DNA of 59,590 nt from Nodosilinea sp. LEGE 06152 (GCF_015207525.1 NZ_JADEWR010000005.1:27737-87326), one strand, 5' to 3'; shown: positions 17,687 to 27,666, counted from the stretch's first letter. The notes: generated from the sequence alone by a model not told the origin. Numbers and translations are program-made.

Positions 17687-18193
17687 TTATTGGGCGAAGC
17701 AAAATTCCCTGGCTAATTCCCACGGTCCCCTGTGGTAGTACCACAGCGACAAACCTTCGCCCCATCCCGCCATGGGTTGCCATTGCGCGTCCAGCTCTGC
17801 GTAGAGCTGGCGGGCGGTTTCGGGGTTCACTTTGTTTTGGATGGTGATGTGTGGGCGATAGCCCTGGCGGTCTTGGGGAATGAGCCATGCGTCCCAGGTG
17901 GTGGCCAGGGTTTTGTGTAATTGCATCAGCTCAGGAGAACTAACGCTGATGGCGACTCCGTTGCCCAGCAACCGAAGCGAGGGCAAGGAAAAAGGAAAGT
18001 GCTTTGTCTGAGCGCACAGGGTTTCTAGGCTGTGGGCAATAGCCGATTCGCGATCGCCCGGCAGTTGGTGAAACAAAATAATGTGGGCAGGAACGACATT
18101 CCGCTCCGGAGGAAAGTACTGCCGACGTAACCTGTTTGCTCGCTCAAACGTAGATTGGTCTAACTTCAACGTCAAAATTAGAGAAGTACCCAT
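17687..18193 (-). CDS. 2'-5' RNA ligase-like / 2H phosphoesterase
   Basis: 168 aa. The second HxT motif is clear (RPHITIQNKV). The first is degenerate (AHIILFHQ, with L instead of T/S after HI), so catalysis may be altered. Family members open or form cyclic phosphates on RNA or nucleotides. Stand-alone gene. Confidence 0.8.
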   Translation of the reverse strand: MGTSLILTLKLDQSTFERANRLRRQYFPPERNVVPAHIILFHQLPGDRESAIAHSLETLCAQTKHFPFSLPSLRLLGNGVAISVSSPELMQLHKTLATTWDAWLIPQDRQGYRPHITIQNKVNPETARQLYAELDAQWQPMAGWGEGLSLWYYHRGPWELAREFCFAQ

Positions 18194-18823
18194 CAGGAAA
18201 AGAACGCAAAGAACGATGTGTGGCGGGGTAAGAATTCATGCTTCCTGTCACGCAGGGATAGTTTGACACAACACAGCCTTGCCTTCATGTCACTCATGCT
18301 CCCTATCTAGCCTAAGCTAAAAGCAGTAATTGTACACATAGAGAAGTTCTAGCTCGTTACCACGCTGGGAAATACAAGTAGGGGCAAGAGGCACTGCGTA
18401 TTGATCAAATAATACCGAATCCGATCCACAAAACCCCGATTCAAAACCAGCACCCCGTAGGGACATTGCAGTGCAATGCCCCTACAAATCGGGGGGTATA
18501 CAGATAGGATTTGCTCTATAAATAGCCGTCCCTAGCCCCTTTGGGGCGGCTTCACCAACGACTTCGCTCAGGGACCGGCTATGGCTATTTTTATCGTTGG
18601 GGGTGCCGCGCTAGCGGCATGGACGATTGGTATAAGTCTGGGCTTTGATCACTCTGTAACCAAGAACTTGTAAACCTGACTGGCTGCTCGGCGGAATCTG
18701 GTTTGCAATGCTATTTGGCTGTGGATAGGTTGCAAAATGCTTGGAAATTACATCGAGCGGGAAGGGCTGTAGGTTGAGTCGTTGCCTGCTCACCCAACTC
18801 GCTGATCTGGATTAACCCCCTCC
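18194..18823. other. Gene-free stretch
   Basis: No gene supported. It contains a short repeat (GGGACATTGCAGTGCAATGC near 18460) that recurs, changed, as GGGCATTACACTGCAATG near 41035; such copies are common between cyanobacterial genes. An AGCCCCTTTGGGGC hairpin lies near 18535. Confidence 0.5.
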
Positions 18824-21712
18824 TTACAACCGCTCGCTCAAGTTGACCACGACTGCAATAAACTCAGCTGGCTCTACTGGCTTGGGCACGTGGGCTTGAA
18901 AGCCTGCCGCCAATGCTTTGATGCGGTCTTCTGTACGTGCATAGGCGGTGAGGGCAATGGCTGGTATTCTGCCTCCCTGCTCTGGCGTTAAGGCGCGCAC
19001 CTGCCGCATCAGCGTATACCCGTCTTCCTCTGGCATGCCAATATCGCTCACCAAGAGGTCAGGCCTTTGCTCTGGCAAGCTTTGGCTAATGGTGGCCAGC
19101 GCGTCCTTTGCCGATGCCACGACGGTGACCACTGCCCCGCTTTGCCTCAGAAGTGTGGCCAAAAGCTCTCGGGCATCAGCTTCGTCATCGACAATCAAGA
19201 TCTTTACCCCACCCAGGCTTGGCGCATCTATAAAAGGAGCCCGATCGCTGACGGTTGGATGCACCCGTTCGTGGGTGGTTGGTACTGGACGAAAGATCGT
19301 AATGGGTAAATTGACCATGAAAGTAGTGCCTTTGCCCTCACCCGCACTGGCTACCTGCACCTGTCCGCCATGGAGTTCAACTAAATGCCGCACGATCGCC
19401 AGGCCAAGCCCCAACCCACCATGGGCTCTGGTGGTGGTACTATCTGCCTGCTGTAAGCGATCGAACACGTAGGGTAAGAATTCGGGGCTAATACCCTGTC
19501 CAGTATCGCTGACGGTGATTTCAACGTGGGAATTAATGCGCTCTAGGCGAAGCTGAATGCGACCACCTTTCGGTGTGAACTTCACGGCATTAGACAGTAA
19601 ATTCCAGAATACTTGCTGAAGCCGATCTGGGTCGCCAGAAACGGGTCCTGCCGCAGGGTCTAAAAGGCTTTGTAGGCGAATGCCCTTGGCTTCTGCGGCC
19701 GGTCGAATTGAATCGATCGCCGCCTCCAGCACCGAAACCAGCACAACCGGGCGCACATCGAGACGAAGTTTGCCAGTAATGATCCGAGAGACGTCTAGCA
19801 GGTCGTCAATTAACTGATTTTGCGCTCTGGCATTGCGCTCAATCGTTTCGATCGCTCTCTTTCTAGTGGCTTCATCTAGCTGTTTCCCCCGCAGCATGGT
19901 AGCCCAACCCAGCATCGCATTTAGGGGTGTCCGCAATTCATGGGAAACGGTGGCGAGAAACTCATCTTTCAGCCGATTGGCTTGGGCTAAAGCCTCCGCT
20001 TGTTGGCGCAGTAAGGCCTCAGTCTGCTTGCTTTCCGTGAGATCTAGAACAAAACAGACCCAGGCAAGCTCGTCGCTTTCGAGCTGCGCGGCTCCCAGTA
20101 AAATCGGCACATGGCTGCCGTCCTTGCGGATGTATGCTTTTTCAAATGGGGCGCAACTGCCGGTGTCCGCGAGTTCTTGCAATACCTGCTCGTCTTGTTC
20201 AAGGTATTCTGGCGGCGTCATTTTACCCCAGTTCATCAAGCCAGCTTGTAAGTCTTCACGGGTATAACCCACCATTTTGAGAAAGGCATCATTTGCCTCT
20301 ATAATTGCGCCGTTAGGAGCTGCCAAAAGGACGCCAATAATATTGGTTTCTACCAGGCGGCTGAAACGAGCTTCACTTTTCTTCAGCGCAATCTGTTGGT
20401 TTCTTAGGTCTTCCGCTAGAGCTTCAGCCTGCCGCCGTGCCACAACTTGAGTGGTGACCTCAAAACTAAAGGTAACAATCCCCTCTACCGCGCCGTTAAC
20501 GTCGAAGAGCGGCTGGTAGACAAAGTTGAAAAAACCTTCCTCAATCGTTCCATTGGCTTGTCGATCAAACCGAACAGCGACTTCGTTGCCCACAAACGGT
20601 TGTCCGGTTGCAAACACTTGATCCAGCAGCTCAAAAAAACCTTGTCCTTCTAACTCAGGGAAAGCTTCCCGTACAGTCAGTCCAATCAAGTCACGATGCC
20701 CTGCCACTTGAGAGTAAAGCGGATTGGCAAACTCAAAGACATGCTCGGGCCCGCGATCGATACAGATAAGCGCCGGTGCTTGAACCAAGAGCGTATGCAG
20801 ACGATTTCGCTGCACCTCTGCCTCAGCTCGGGCCGCTTGTTCTCGCAGCAGCGATTGATCACGTTCGACTTCTGCTTGTTTGCGCTCAGTAATATCTCGA
20901 GAAATGACTACTACAGCTTTTGTTGATAAGTTGGTACTCAGCGGCGTGAGAATGTATTCGTAGGACCGCACCCCAGTCTCTGTGACAAAATCAGTTTCGC
21001 TTTTAAGCGATCGCCCGGTAGACATCACCGTCTCTCGCTGGGCATCTACTGGCTCCATGAGCGCCGCTGGTAACCCAATGTCTCGCCAGGTCTTGCCAAC
21101 CACGGCATCGGGCGAGAAACCGAGCACCTGAGCCGCACCATCGCTGACATAGCTGTAGCGCCCCTCCTCATCAAAAACGTAGATGTTATCGACGGATGCG
21201 GAGAAAATTGCCTTTAACGTCTTTGCCTGTTCCTGCGACTGCGTGGCCAGTTGCAGGTATTCTCCTTCGCTACTCTGTAGCTCTAACAACGTGCGCTCAA
21301 GACGCTGCTTGGCCACCCGCAGTTTGCCAGCGAGGGCACTAATGAGCACACCCTCTAGAAAAAACAAACTCAACCGCGAGCCGCTGACCCAGTTAAAAGA
21401 AAGGGAATAAAGGGGCGGGATAAAGTAGTAGGTGCTAACGAGCCCAGATAAAACAGTGGCAGCTAGTCCCGGACCAAAGCCGCCAGACCAAGCGCTGACC
21501 ATGACAGCGCCAAAGAACAACAGGAAAGGACTCTGAGTCATCGCCAGCACCGGGTCTAGCAGTAACATCAGCAGGGTTGCTAGTAAAACGCTGAAACCAG
21601 CGATGCCATAGCGCGATAGTTGAGAGCGGGTCAGGTTTGGCATCCTCTTGGTTGAAATCACGTTGCGGAGCAGTGTAGCGGGAGTAGGGGCGGCTAATGC
21701 CCAGAGACACAA
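18824..21712 (-). CDS. Hybrid sensor histidine kinase with DUF4118-like membrane domain and PAS repeats
   Basis: Up to 962 aa from a TTG at 21712; an ATG at 21643 (start MPNLTRSQL, 939 aa) is equally possible and sits right before the first membrane segment. Order: three or four membrane helices of KdpD/DUF4118 type (about 30-130), a short coiled coil, at least three PAS/PAC units (DNIYVFDEEGRYSYVSDGA; CIDRGPEHVFEFANPLY; IIEANDAFLKMVGYTRED), HisKA with SHELRTPLN, HATPase with the N box (WNLLSNAVKFTPKGG) and G boxes (DTGQGISP, GLGLGLAI), and a C-terminal receiver with phospho-Asp in LVSDIGMPEEDG. Membrane sensor, signal unknown. No separate response regulator is adjacent. Confidence 0.93.
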   Translation of the reverse strand: MCLWALAAPTPATLLRNVISTKRMPNLTRSQLSRYGIAGFSVLLATLLMLLLDPVLAMTQSPFLLFFGAVMVSAWSGGFGPGLAATVLSGLVSTYYFIPPLYSLSFNWVSGSRLSLFFLEGVLISALAGKLRVAKQRLERTLLELQSSEGEYLQLATQSQEQAKTLKAIFSASVDNIYVFDEEGRYSYVSDGAAQVLGFSPDAVVGKTWRDIGLPAALMEPVDAQRETVMSTGRSLKSETDFVTETGVRSYEYILTPLSTNLSTKAVVVISRDITERKQAEVERDQSLLREQAARAEAEVQRNRLHTLLVQAPALICIDRGPEHVFEFANPLYSQVAGHRDLIGLTVREAFPELEGQGFFELLDQVFATGQPFVGNEVAVRFDRQANGTIEEGFFNFVYQPLFDVNGAVEGIVTFSFEVTTQVVARRQAEALAEDLRNQQIALKKSEARFSRLVETNIIGVLLAAPNGAIIEANDAFLKMVGYTREDLQAGLMNWGKMTPPEYLEQDEQVLQELADTGSCAPFEKAYIRKDGSHVPILLGAAQLESDELAWVCFVLDLTESKQTEALLRQQAEALAQANRLKDEFLATVSHELRTPLNAMLGWATMLRGKQLDEATRKRAIETIERNARAQNQLIDDLLDVSRIITGKLRLDVRPVVLVSVLEAAIDSIRPAAEAKGIRLQSLLDPAAGPVSGDPDRLQQVFWNLLSNAVKFTPKGGRIQLRLERINSHVEITVSDTGQGISPEFLPYVFDRLQQADSTTTRAHGGLGLGLAIVRHLVELHGGQVQVASAGEGKGTTFMVNLPITIFRPVPTTHERVHPTVSDRAPFIDAPSLGGVKILIVDDEADARELLATLLRQSGAVVTVVASAKDALATISQSLPEQRPDLLVSDIGMPEEDGYTLMRQVRALTPEQGGRIPAIALTAYARTEDRIKALAAGFQAHVPKPVEPAEFIAVVVNLSERL

Positions 21713-21863
21713 ATAGGATAATACCGATCGCTCAGGACTCAGGCGGTAATGTTTATGCCTGAGAGCGCGTCAGTGCCCCCGACTCAGCCACATGGCCGAC
21801 GATCCCCATTCCCGCGATCGCATCCCACCGGGAAGGGCACTATAGGCGCATGGCAGTGAGTTC

Positions 21864-21905
21864 CTGAAAACGTCCTTCTGAAAACGTCCTTCTGAAAACG
21901 TCCTA
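21864..21905 (+). repeat. Three tandem 14-bp repeats
   Basis: CTGAAAACGTCCTT is repeated at 21864, 21878 and 21892; the last copy ends CCTAT. It lies just before the terminator-like hairpin at 21920. Function unknown. Confidence 0.8.
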
Positions 21906-21919
21906 TAGATGCGCCCTGA

Positions 21920-21956
21920 CCCCCACTGGCACCACTGGCCGGTGGGGGTTTTGTTT
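21920..21956 (+). terminator. Rho-independent terminator, same type as at 42969
   Basis: Stem CCCCCACTGGC / GCCGGTGGGGG followed by TTTTGTTT. A near-copy lies at 42969-43005 beside the plasmid-like element. This suggests that the relics to the right came from a related element. Confidence 0.75.
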
Positions 21957-22275
21957 AGAGCACCATATCCTGGTCGAGTGGATGCCAGGTATTAGGTGCC
22001 AGGTATAGACTCTGGAGAATGGCCTGTTGATGGGCGATTTAGGTCGGCAACACGGGGTTAAGGGGGAACCTGCTCTGGTTGGCGGTAATTGCCGCGCTGA
22101 TGGCGCTGTATCTAAAGTAGCGGGCCTACGCAGCAAAACCCTTGGCGCTGGGCCAGGGGCTGGGGTGAAATTCTATTTGCGCTTAACAGCTTACTGCCGC
22201 GATCGCTCTTTTCTGGTCTGAACTGAACTCACCGCCTGATGGAGCAGCTGTGGGGGTGGTAAAGCTCGACAGGCA

Positions 22276-22443
22276 TTAACCCACCGTCCATCCCTTAATT
22301 TTTTCTGCCTTCGCGCGATCGTATTGGGATGATACAACTAAGCCATCTAGTTCTCGCAGCAGCGCCTCAGCAGTACCTGTGTCCCCGTCACTCGAGGCTT
22401 GGGTGTAAGCATCCATCAAAATGCGAAATTCATTGTTTATCAT
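22276..22443 (-). CDS. Small soluble protein, 55 aa
   Basis: Starts MINNEFRILMDAYTQASS and ends AEKIKGWTVG. A strong ribosome binding site (GAGGAG, 6 bases before the ATG) and balanced composition support it despite its size. Predicted mostly helical. No family recognised. It sits in a region of decayed mobile DNA, and its orientation is opposite to the terminator at 21920. Confidence 0.55.
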   Translation of the reverse strand: MINNEFRILMDAYTQASSDGDTGTAEALLRELDGLVVSSQYDRAKAEKIKGWTVG

Positions 22444-22716
22444 TTGCTACTCCTCACTAATGCTGGGACAGGTTGATTTCTCCGTCTACGAGGTAACACT
22501 CATAGCCATTGAGGAGGCACGACCGAACGGCGGATTTCTTAGAAAGTCCTACTATTGGCGCTGACTGCGCTGGCATAGGCCGGTACAAAGGAATGAACTA
22601 CGAGGATTTGCTGGCGCAGCTGAAGCAGAATCGGGCTAAGGTAAACGCAACCGACTAAGCCCCATGGCCTGCCCCTGCTACCGCTCCTGCCAGGCGGGGC
22701 ACCGTGGACCCACAGT

Positions 22717-22794
22717 AGCGATCGCCTAGACCGTATGGAAGCCCTGCTAGCTTCCACCATTGAGGGGTTAGCCCGTACCGAGGCAAACCGGTAG
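22717..22794 (+). pseudogene. Relic of the coiled-coil gene found at 48634
   Basis: Reads SDRLDRMEALLASTIEGLAR, closely matching SDRLDRVEALLATVAESQAR at the start of the protein encoded at 48634, then stops after 25 codons. It has no own start or ribosome binding site. It supports a decayed relative of the 43-54 kb element here. A nearby 21-codon frame (22593, MNYEDLLAQLKQNRAK) may be another fragment. Confidence 0.6.
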
Positions 22795-22869
22795 TGTTCT
22801 AGACCTGTGTTTCACGGCAGGATGTTGAAGAGTCCCGATACCTACGCTCTACTCCTGGTTCTCGAACCT

Positions 22870-23277
22870 GTTTGTTGTCCCACTCGTCACCCCGCTGCTT
22901 TCATCAAAAACGGCGAAAGTGATGAGGGCAAGCAGCGCTATCGCCGCCGCAACACCAAGTGTCACGGGCCTCTTTCATCCGTGTGAGGTTAGGCGACAAG
23001 TCATCAGTGATATGGCGATGAATAGCAGCGGCATTCGAGATACCGCTCAGGTACTGCGGAAATGGATGAGATGTGGAGCTTTGGGCACTCAAAGCGACAG
23101 CAACGATGGTTCTGGCATGCCTTCAAAAATATTGTGGTGCCAGGGTCGCTGCCCAGCATTGCTAGCGGGTTGACTACCGGCATTGCCCATGCCTGGTTTT
23201 GTCTAGTGACAGCGGAAATTTTGGCGGGTCGCTACGGTATTGGCTACATCACCTGGAAGTCTTACGTCACCTCATAA
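22870..23277 (+). pseudogene. Chimeric remnant: IS1-like transposase joined to an ABC permease fragment
   Basis: Around 22890-23110 broken frames read FIKNGESDEGKQRYRRR and MDEMWSFGHSKRQQRWFWHA, which are IS1-family InsA/InsB' segments different from the intact IS at 4838. Without a gap, the same frame continues as FKNIVVPGSLPSIASGL and AEILAGRYGIGYITW, typical of a nitrate/taurine-type ABC transporter permease C-terminus. Neither part is complete. No terminal repeats found. Confidence 0.7.
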
Positions 23278-23401
23278 CTATGGCAATCCGCACAGGGGTT
23301 GGGTCAGGCAACATGACAGGATATCGAGAGAACAACTGTAATGCCAGCTCCTTACAGCCTTAACCTGCGCTAGAGAGCGATTGCCGCAATTGCTATAGCA
23401 A

Positions 23402-24013
23402 TCATAGGGATGCGATCGCCTCCACCTTCTCCTCCTCCGACACCTCCAGATATCGCTGCAGCGCCGCCATCGACGACCACCCACCCAAGTCTTGAATCGC
23501 CTTCAGTCTGACCCCTGCCTTATCTAATCGGGTGGCCCAAGTGCGCCGGTTGCTGTGAGTGCTGTAGCCTCGCAGACCTAGGCGATTGCATGCCTTTCTA
23601 AGCGCCAAGTCACAAGCCTGCCGTGTAATCCAACATCATCGTAAGGGAACACGTTGGGCAGCAATCCTTTCTAAGCGCCAAGTCACAAGCCTGCCGTGTA
23701 ATCGGACCCTGTCCACTCCGCCCTGGAAACAAATACCCCTGACCTGGCAACTCTGCCGCCGCCAGCACCGCCTTGAGCTTCGGATGAATCGGCACCGCTC
23801 GCGTCCGCTTCGTTTTTGTTGTCGCCTTGCGCAGCACCAGCGTCTCCCCCACCACATCCTCCGCCCGCAGCTGCCGCGCCTCGCTGACCCGGCAGCCGGT
23901 GTAGTAGCAAATGGAGAACAGCGATCGCATCTCGGGCTTAGCTCCCCCATCACCTGCTCAAACTGATCTGCCGACCCAATCTCTGCCTGGTCATGGCGCT
24001 CGCGCTTCGGCAT
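23402..24013 (-). pseudogene. Second copy of the small tyrosine recombinase, broken
   Basis: Same protein as at 4286 (start MPKRERHDQAEI, end VSEEEKVEAIASL) but with two lesions. A one-base deletion near 23929 throws SPKMRSLF out of frame. An insertion around 23632-23704 consists of a 36-bp direct duplication (TTTCTAAGCGCCAAGTCACA onward) separated by 37 bp of unrelated sequence. The RBS region GAGGGTGAGCTG is retained. This copy cannot make an intact enzyme. Confidence 0.88.
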
Positions 24014-24442
24014 CAGCTCACCCTCAACATTGGATCCAAACTAGCCTTGTAAACTCTGACTTGCTCTTTTAGAAATTTCAGCAAGTACAGTTTGTAGGGA
24101 TAGCAAGGGTTTCAGCGGTTTGGGGAAAAATCAACAGAGCTTCTTGAGAATGAAGCCCTGTTATTAGGAATGTGAATCCTCGGAATTCTATTGCTTGCAG
24201 GCGAGCCATGACCAGTGAGTGTTCAAAGAGCAAGCCCGTGTGTGTCTATCAGCTAGAGGGCTAGAAGGTTACACCACGCCCGATCGCCTCATAGCCATAT
24301 TCACTACGACTAGACAGCGGCAGGGAGGAGCCAAAAATTGGCGTGGTGGAGGACACTGCTTTTTAGTCGATCTGCCATAGGGAAAAAAGTAATAAGCTAA
24401 TCAACTCCTAATTCAAGTCAAGGATTAGCTGCTGTACGGGAA
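24014..24442. other. Gene-free stretch at the edge of the AT-rich island
   Basis: No gene or clear repeat found. Base composition shifts from about half GC to AT-rich towards 24400, marking one border of the island that continues to about 28100. Confidence 0.4.
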
Positions 24443-26155
24443 TTACCTCTGTTTTTGATTTTGTACGCTTTGATTTTTGGATTTTTCTTTAACTCCTCTA
24501 TCTCCTTGTGAATTGCCTAAAATCTTACTGTTAGACAGTGTTTCTGCTGACTCTCTTTCGGTTTGAAGATAAAGCTCAGCTGGAAGTCCGGTGGCAGATT
24601 TTTCGTTTTCTGATAAGAGACTTTCCGCAGTCGTTTTATTAATAATGTATTCTACCTGTGTTTGGTCGAGCATTTTTTCATAAAATCTTGTAACAACTTC
24701 TTGCTTATTTGAGTCGTTGATTTCTATGCTTTTAGTCTCATCCTGCTGAGACATAGACTCTAAAATAGCGTCAATGACTTCTTCATTAAACTCATATATT
24801 GGCGTTAGTTTGTCCATCTGCTCTCTCTGCTCATACACAGAGTCCTGCATCTTTTTTGAATGATGTTGTGCAATTCGGGCCGCTTCTAGCTGTGCATTTG
24901 TTGCTTTCTGAGATTTTAAGAAACTGACGTAGATTCTTCTAAACTCTTTAGGAGAAACGGCAACGCCTGTTTCACGATCCATTATATCTACGATTCTATT
25001 CCACCAATCGGCATGGTTTAGTGGACCTCTGTCGCTCACTCCGCGGAAGAAAAAATTATGGTCTACAGGACCATGGCTATCTCTTCCCCAATAAAGCCAC
25101 TCTTCGATATAGTCATATAGCCTTTTGCCATCAGTAAACTTTTGGTTAGGAATAGGTGCCCAGTAGTTTCCGTAGGATTTTCCTGTTTTATAGTCTTCTA
25201 TTTCTAAGTGAATATACCAGGCAGCTTGAGCAGCATCTTTTAATCTTTCTATAGGAGTAAAGCTTCTGCCTTCAAATTTTCCATATAACAGAGTCCTACC
25301 CAATTCGAGTTCATAATAGGTGCGGCTTCGATCCGGAGCTATGACGACCATTAAAATAAGCGACAAAAAATTTTGGAGATCTCTAGCTAGTGCATAGATT
25401 GTTCGCTTTCTACGGGAGGTTCCTGATTTTTCCCTCTTGCTGTTTTGATAAGTGAATTTTTCCTCATATCGTTGCCTGAGCTCTTCAATGGTTCGAATGC
25501 AATCAGTCCACGGGATGCTTTTGACATGGAATGGAACCGATTCAGAGGATTGATTCTTAATCTTTTCTAACTCCGAACCTATAGCATTTATGGCTCGTAT
25601 AGTATGAACTTGAATAGAGGGCTCATATTTTGAATCTTCTAACTCTTTTCTATAAATATAATTAGCAACGCTTCTAAATGCGTTGACGTAGCAAACTTGA
25701 CTCGCAGGTAGTAAATCTAGCCAAGATAGGAAATCTTGCATAAGTTGCTTATTTGCTTCAGCAGTCTTTTTTGATTCTTCTTCAAGAAGCATTTTTTTGA
25801 CTGCTATCTTATTTAATAAATCGGGTGGAAGTTGATTGAGATCTGAGCCTTTCAATCCTTCAACAAGGTATCCTTCAGGAAGTAGTTCTGATAAGCTAGC
25901 CGCTAATGGTGAGTAACTAATAATAGTTGTTAATCTTAGATCTTCAAGATCAATATTTCTAAATCTGTGCAGCCAGCCAAGAATCTGCATGATATTTGTG
26001 CTGGTTTTTTTGATGGTAAATTTGCTTAAATTTTGCCGTTTATGAGAGTTGTTTATTAATGTTAATTCTTCTTTCAAGTCTTTGTTTATGTAATCTTCTG
26101 AAAAAACTTGAGCAGTATGTTTATTTCCTCGTGTGTTAACAGCTTTCTTAGCCAT
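24443..26155 (-). CDS. Large divergent tyrosine recombinase-like protein
   Basis: 570 aa, AT-rich codons unlike its neighbours. Catalytic-type landmarks run in order: Arg in APDRSRTYYELELG, Lys in DYKTGKSYG, Arg in VSPKEFRRIYVSFL (the expected HxxR is changed to KEFR), then His in IAQHHSKKMQDSVYEQR with a Tyr in the nucleophile position. The N-terminal half could be the arm/SAM-like DNA-binding region, and the last 80 residues are a charged tail. It overlaps the upstream partner gene by one base (TAATG), implying coupled translation. I am confident of a recombinase-like fold, less of activity. Confidence 0.65.
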   Translation of the reverse strand: MAKKAVNTRGNKHTAQVFSEDYINKDLKEELTLINNSHKRQNLSKFTIKKTSTNIMQILGWLHRFRNIDLEDLRLTTIISYSPLAASLSELLPEGYLVEGLKGSDLNQLPPDLLNKIAVKKMLLEEESKKTAEANKQLMQDFLSWLDLLPASQVCYVNAFRSVANYIYRKELEDSKYEPSIQVHTIRAINAIGSELEKIKNQSSESVPFHVKSIPWTDCIRTIEELRQRYEEKFTYQNSKREKSGTSRRKRTIYALARDLQNFLSLILMVVIAPDRSRTYYELELGRTLLYGKFEGRSFTPIERLKDAAQAAWYIHLEIEDYKTGKSYGNYWAPIPNQKFTDGKRLYDYIEEWLYWGRDSHGPVDHNFFFRGVSDRGPLNHADWWNRIVDIMDRETGVAVSPKEFRRIYVSFLKSQKATNAQLEAARIAQHHSKKMQDSVYEQREQMDKLTPIYEFNEEVIDAILESMSQQDETKSIEINDSNKQEVVTRFYEKMLDQTQVEYIINKTTAESLLSENEKSATGLPAELYLQTERESAETLSNSKILGNSQGDRGVKEKSKNQSVQNQKQR

Positions 26156-26670
26156 TAAGGCATAAACCTTTCTTTTCGTTCTATCATAACGGTTGGCAGG
26201 ATGCTTTCCGTTTTTGTTATGCCAGTCTTTTCGTGCCTTCCCAGCAGGGCTATGAAACTGATTTTTTTATGCTGATTTTCCTCTAGAATTTCGTGTCTAC
26301 TCTTCTTTATCTCTTCTTTTGCATGAAAATAACCCCAGGCTTCGAGGCGAGAATGGAATTTTTTTATGCTCGATCTAGCACGTCTAAGATTTTCCTTCTC
26401 TTGGCTAGAGAAAGCTTTTTCTAGGAGTTCTGGCAGTTCATTTAGGCAAGCTGCAGGAATTGTCTTTAGGAAGTCTAGAGCAGCTTGCTTTTCAACTTGT
26501 GTTGCTCGCTCTCCTTTGGGAGTAGGTCCACCTAGCAAAGGCACAACACGGCGGATCATAAGGCTAGTCAACACCCCGTCGGCGTTTGCAGGATGATCGA
26601 ATAATTCCAAGTCTTGAATGTAACGAGAATATGCATCGAAAGCAGATTGACCTTTTTTAGAGAGAGTCAT
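26155..26670 (-). CDS. Partner of the large recombinase, function unknown
   Basis: About 171 aa from the Met at 26670 (start MTLSKKGQSAFDAY); an upstream in-frame Met at 26730 is less likely because its added residues look like intergenic sequence. Helical and basic, with EKENLRRARSSIKKFHSRLEAWGYF resembling the SAM-like/core-binding segment of recombinases. Its stop overlaps the start of the 570-aa gene, so the two are one operon. A split recombinase (binding part plus catalytic part) is one possible reading. Confidence 0.6.
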   Translation of the reverse strand: MTLSKKGQSAFDAYSRYIQDLELFDHPANADGVLTSLMIRRVVPLLGGPTPKGERATQVEKQAALDFLKTIPAACLNELPELLEKAFSSQEKENLRRARSSIKKFHSRLEAWGYFHAKEEIKKSRHEILEENQHKKISFIALLGRHEKTGITKTESILPTVMIERKERFMP

Positions 26671-26766
26671 ATTAATACAACGTTGATAACCATTGGGAGA
26701 AACTAAATTCAATACCTTTATAGTACACAAATACTATAAAATTTGGTGGTATTTCTATTGTTGCTT

Positions 26767-27178
26767 TGACATTACAGAGCCGGACAACAGAGCCACGGCC
26801 GGAGTTTCGGCTGATGCGTCCTTCCAAGATGCCATCCTTCCCTATGCCAAAACAATAGAAGAACACTTGGACGGAGAGGTTGTTGATCATTATGAACCAG
26901 GCTTTACTTGTCAGCTGAGCGATACCGAACCTAGGGGTGAGGAAGCTGAAGCTCAAACTGCCATCAACGTATTTCAAAGTGGCATCAGCAGGTGCAATGA
27001 AAGCCGTGCTATGGTTGGGTTGCCGCCAGTTGAAGGGGATGTTGGAGAAGCATTTTTTGACAACAAATCCAGTGAGAGTATGACACATAAGGAAGAACTT
27101 AAAGAAGGATATAAAAATTCAAATCATGATAATTTAGAAGCAATTGCAGCACAACAACTTAGCCTTGAACTTGATTAG
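26767..27178 (+). pseudogene. C-terminal fragment of a phage portal-like protein
   Basis: From about 26767 the frame reads DITEPDNRATAG, then LPYAKTIEEHLDGEVVDHYEPGF, then INVFQSGISRCNESRAMVGLPPVEGD. This matches the pattern of HK97-type portal C-termini (a residue stretch ending in NEARxxxGLPPVxGGD). The N-terminal two-thirds are missing; the preceding codons up to 26693 look like read-through of intergenic DNA. It indicates that the island includes prophage remains. Confidence 0.55.
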
Positions 27179-27214
27179 TAGAAGGGTTTTTTATTGACAG
27201 TGTTTAAGGCAGGT

Positions 27215-27257
27215 GTCTTATAAAAGCGTCTTATAGCTGTAAGACGTCTTATAAAAG
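27215..27257 (+). repeat. GTCTTATA direct repeats with internal inverted repeat
   Basis: GTCTTATAAAAG at 27215 and 27246, GTCTTATAGCTG at 27228, and GTCTTA...TAAGAC as an inverted pair (27228-27245). It lies 37 bp after the portal fragment. Possible binding array or remnant hairpin. Confidence 0.6.
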
Positions 27258-27311
27258 AGAAAGTTTTTATTTGTTGAGTACAGTGAGCTCAGTCTATACA
27301 TAGACCAAACT

Positions 27312-27349
27312 CCTGAAAGCTTTACTGTGGAACAGTCTCAGGGTTTTTT
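27312..27349 (+). terminator. Rho-independent terminator
   Basis: Stem CCTGA/TCAGG with an inner CTGT/ACAG pair, followed by six T. It follows the portal fragment and the GTCTTATA repeats on the plus strand. Confidence 0.6.
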
Positions 27350-27666
27350 GATTTGAGACTACAGACCCTTATGTTCCTTTCCATGACTAGAGTGAGAGCT
27401 ACTTTCCCTATCGCACCGTACATAATCGTTGCTCTCAGCTATTCCAGCTGTAGTGAGCGTAGTTATGCGGTGGTTTCGATTAGTTATCAATTGTCATCTC
27501 TAGGGTTATGAGACATATGCCAACTTGGTGGCTATGAACGATCTATTTCTCTTAAGCCTCCTTAAGTGTGTATATAGGCAAACGTGGGTTGCTCTCGGCA
27601 CTTTGATTGTAGTAGATGAAAAGCATAACTTTTCAAGTACAAAAAACTTTACATGATATTTAATAC

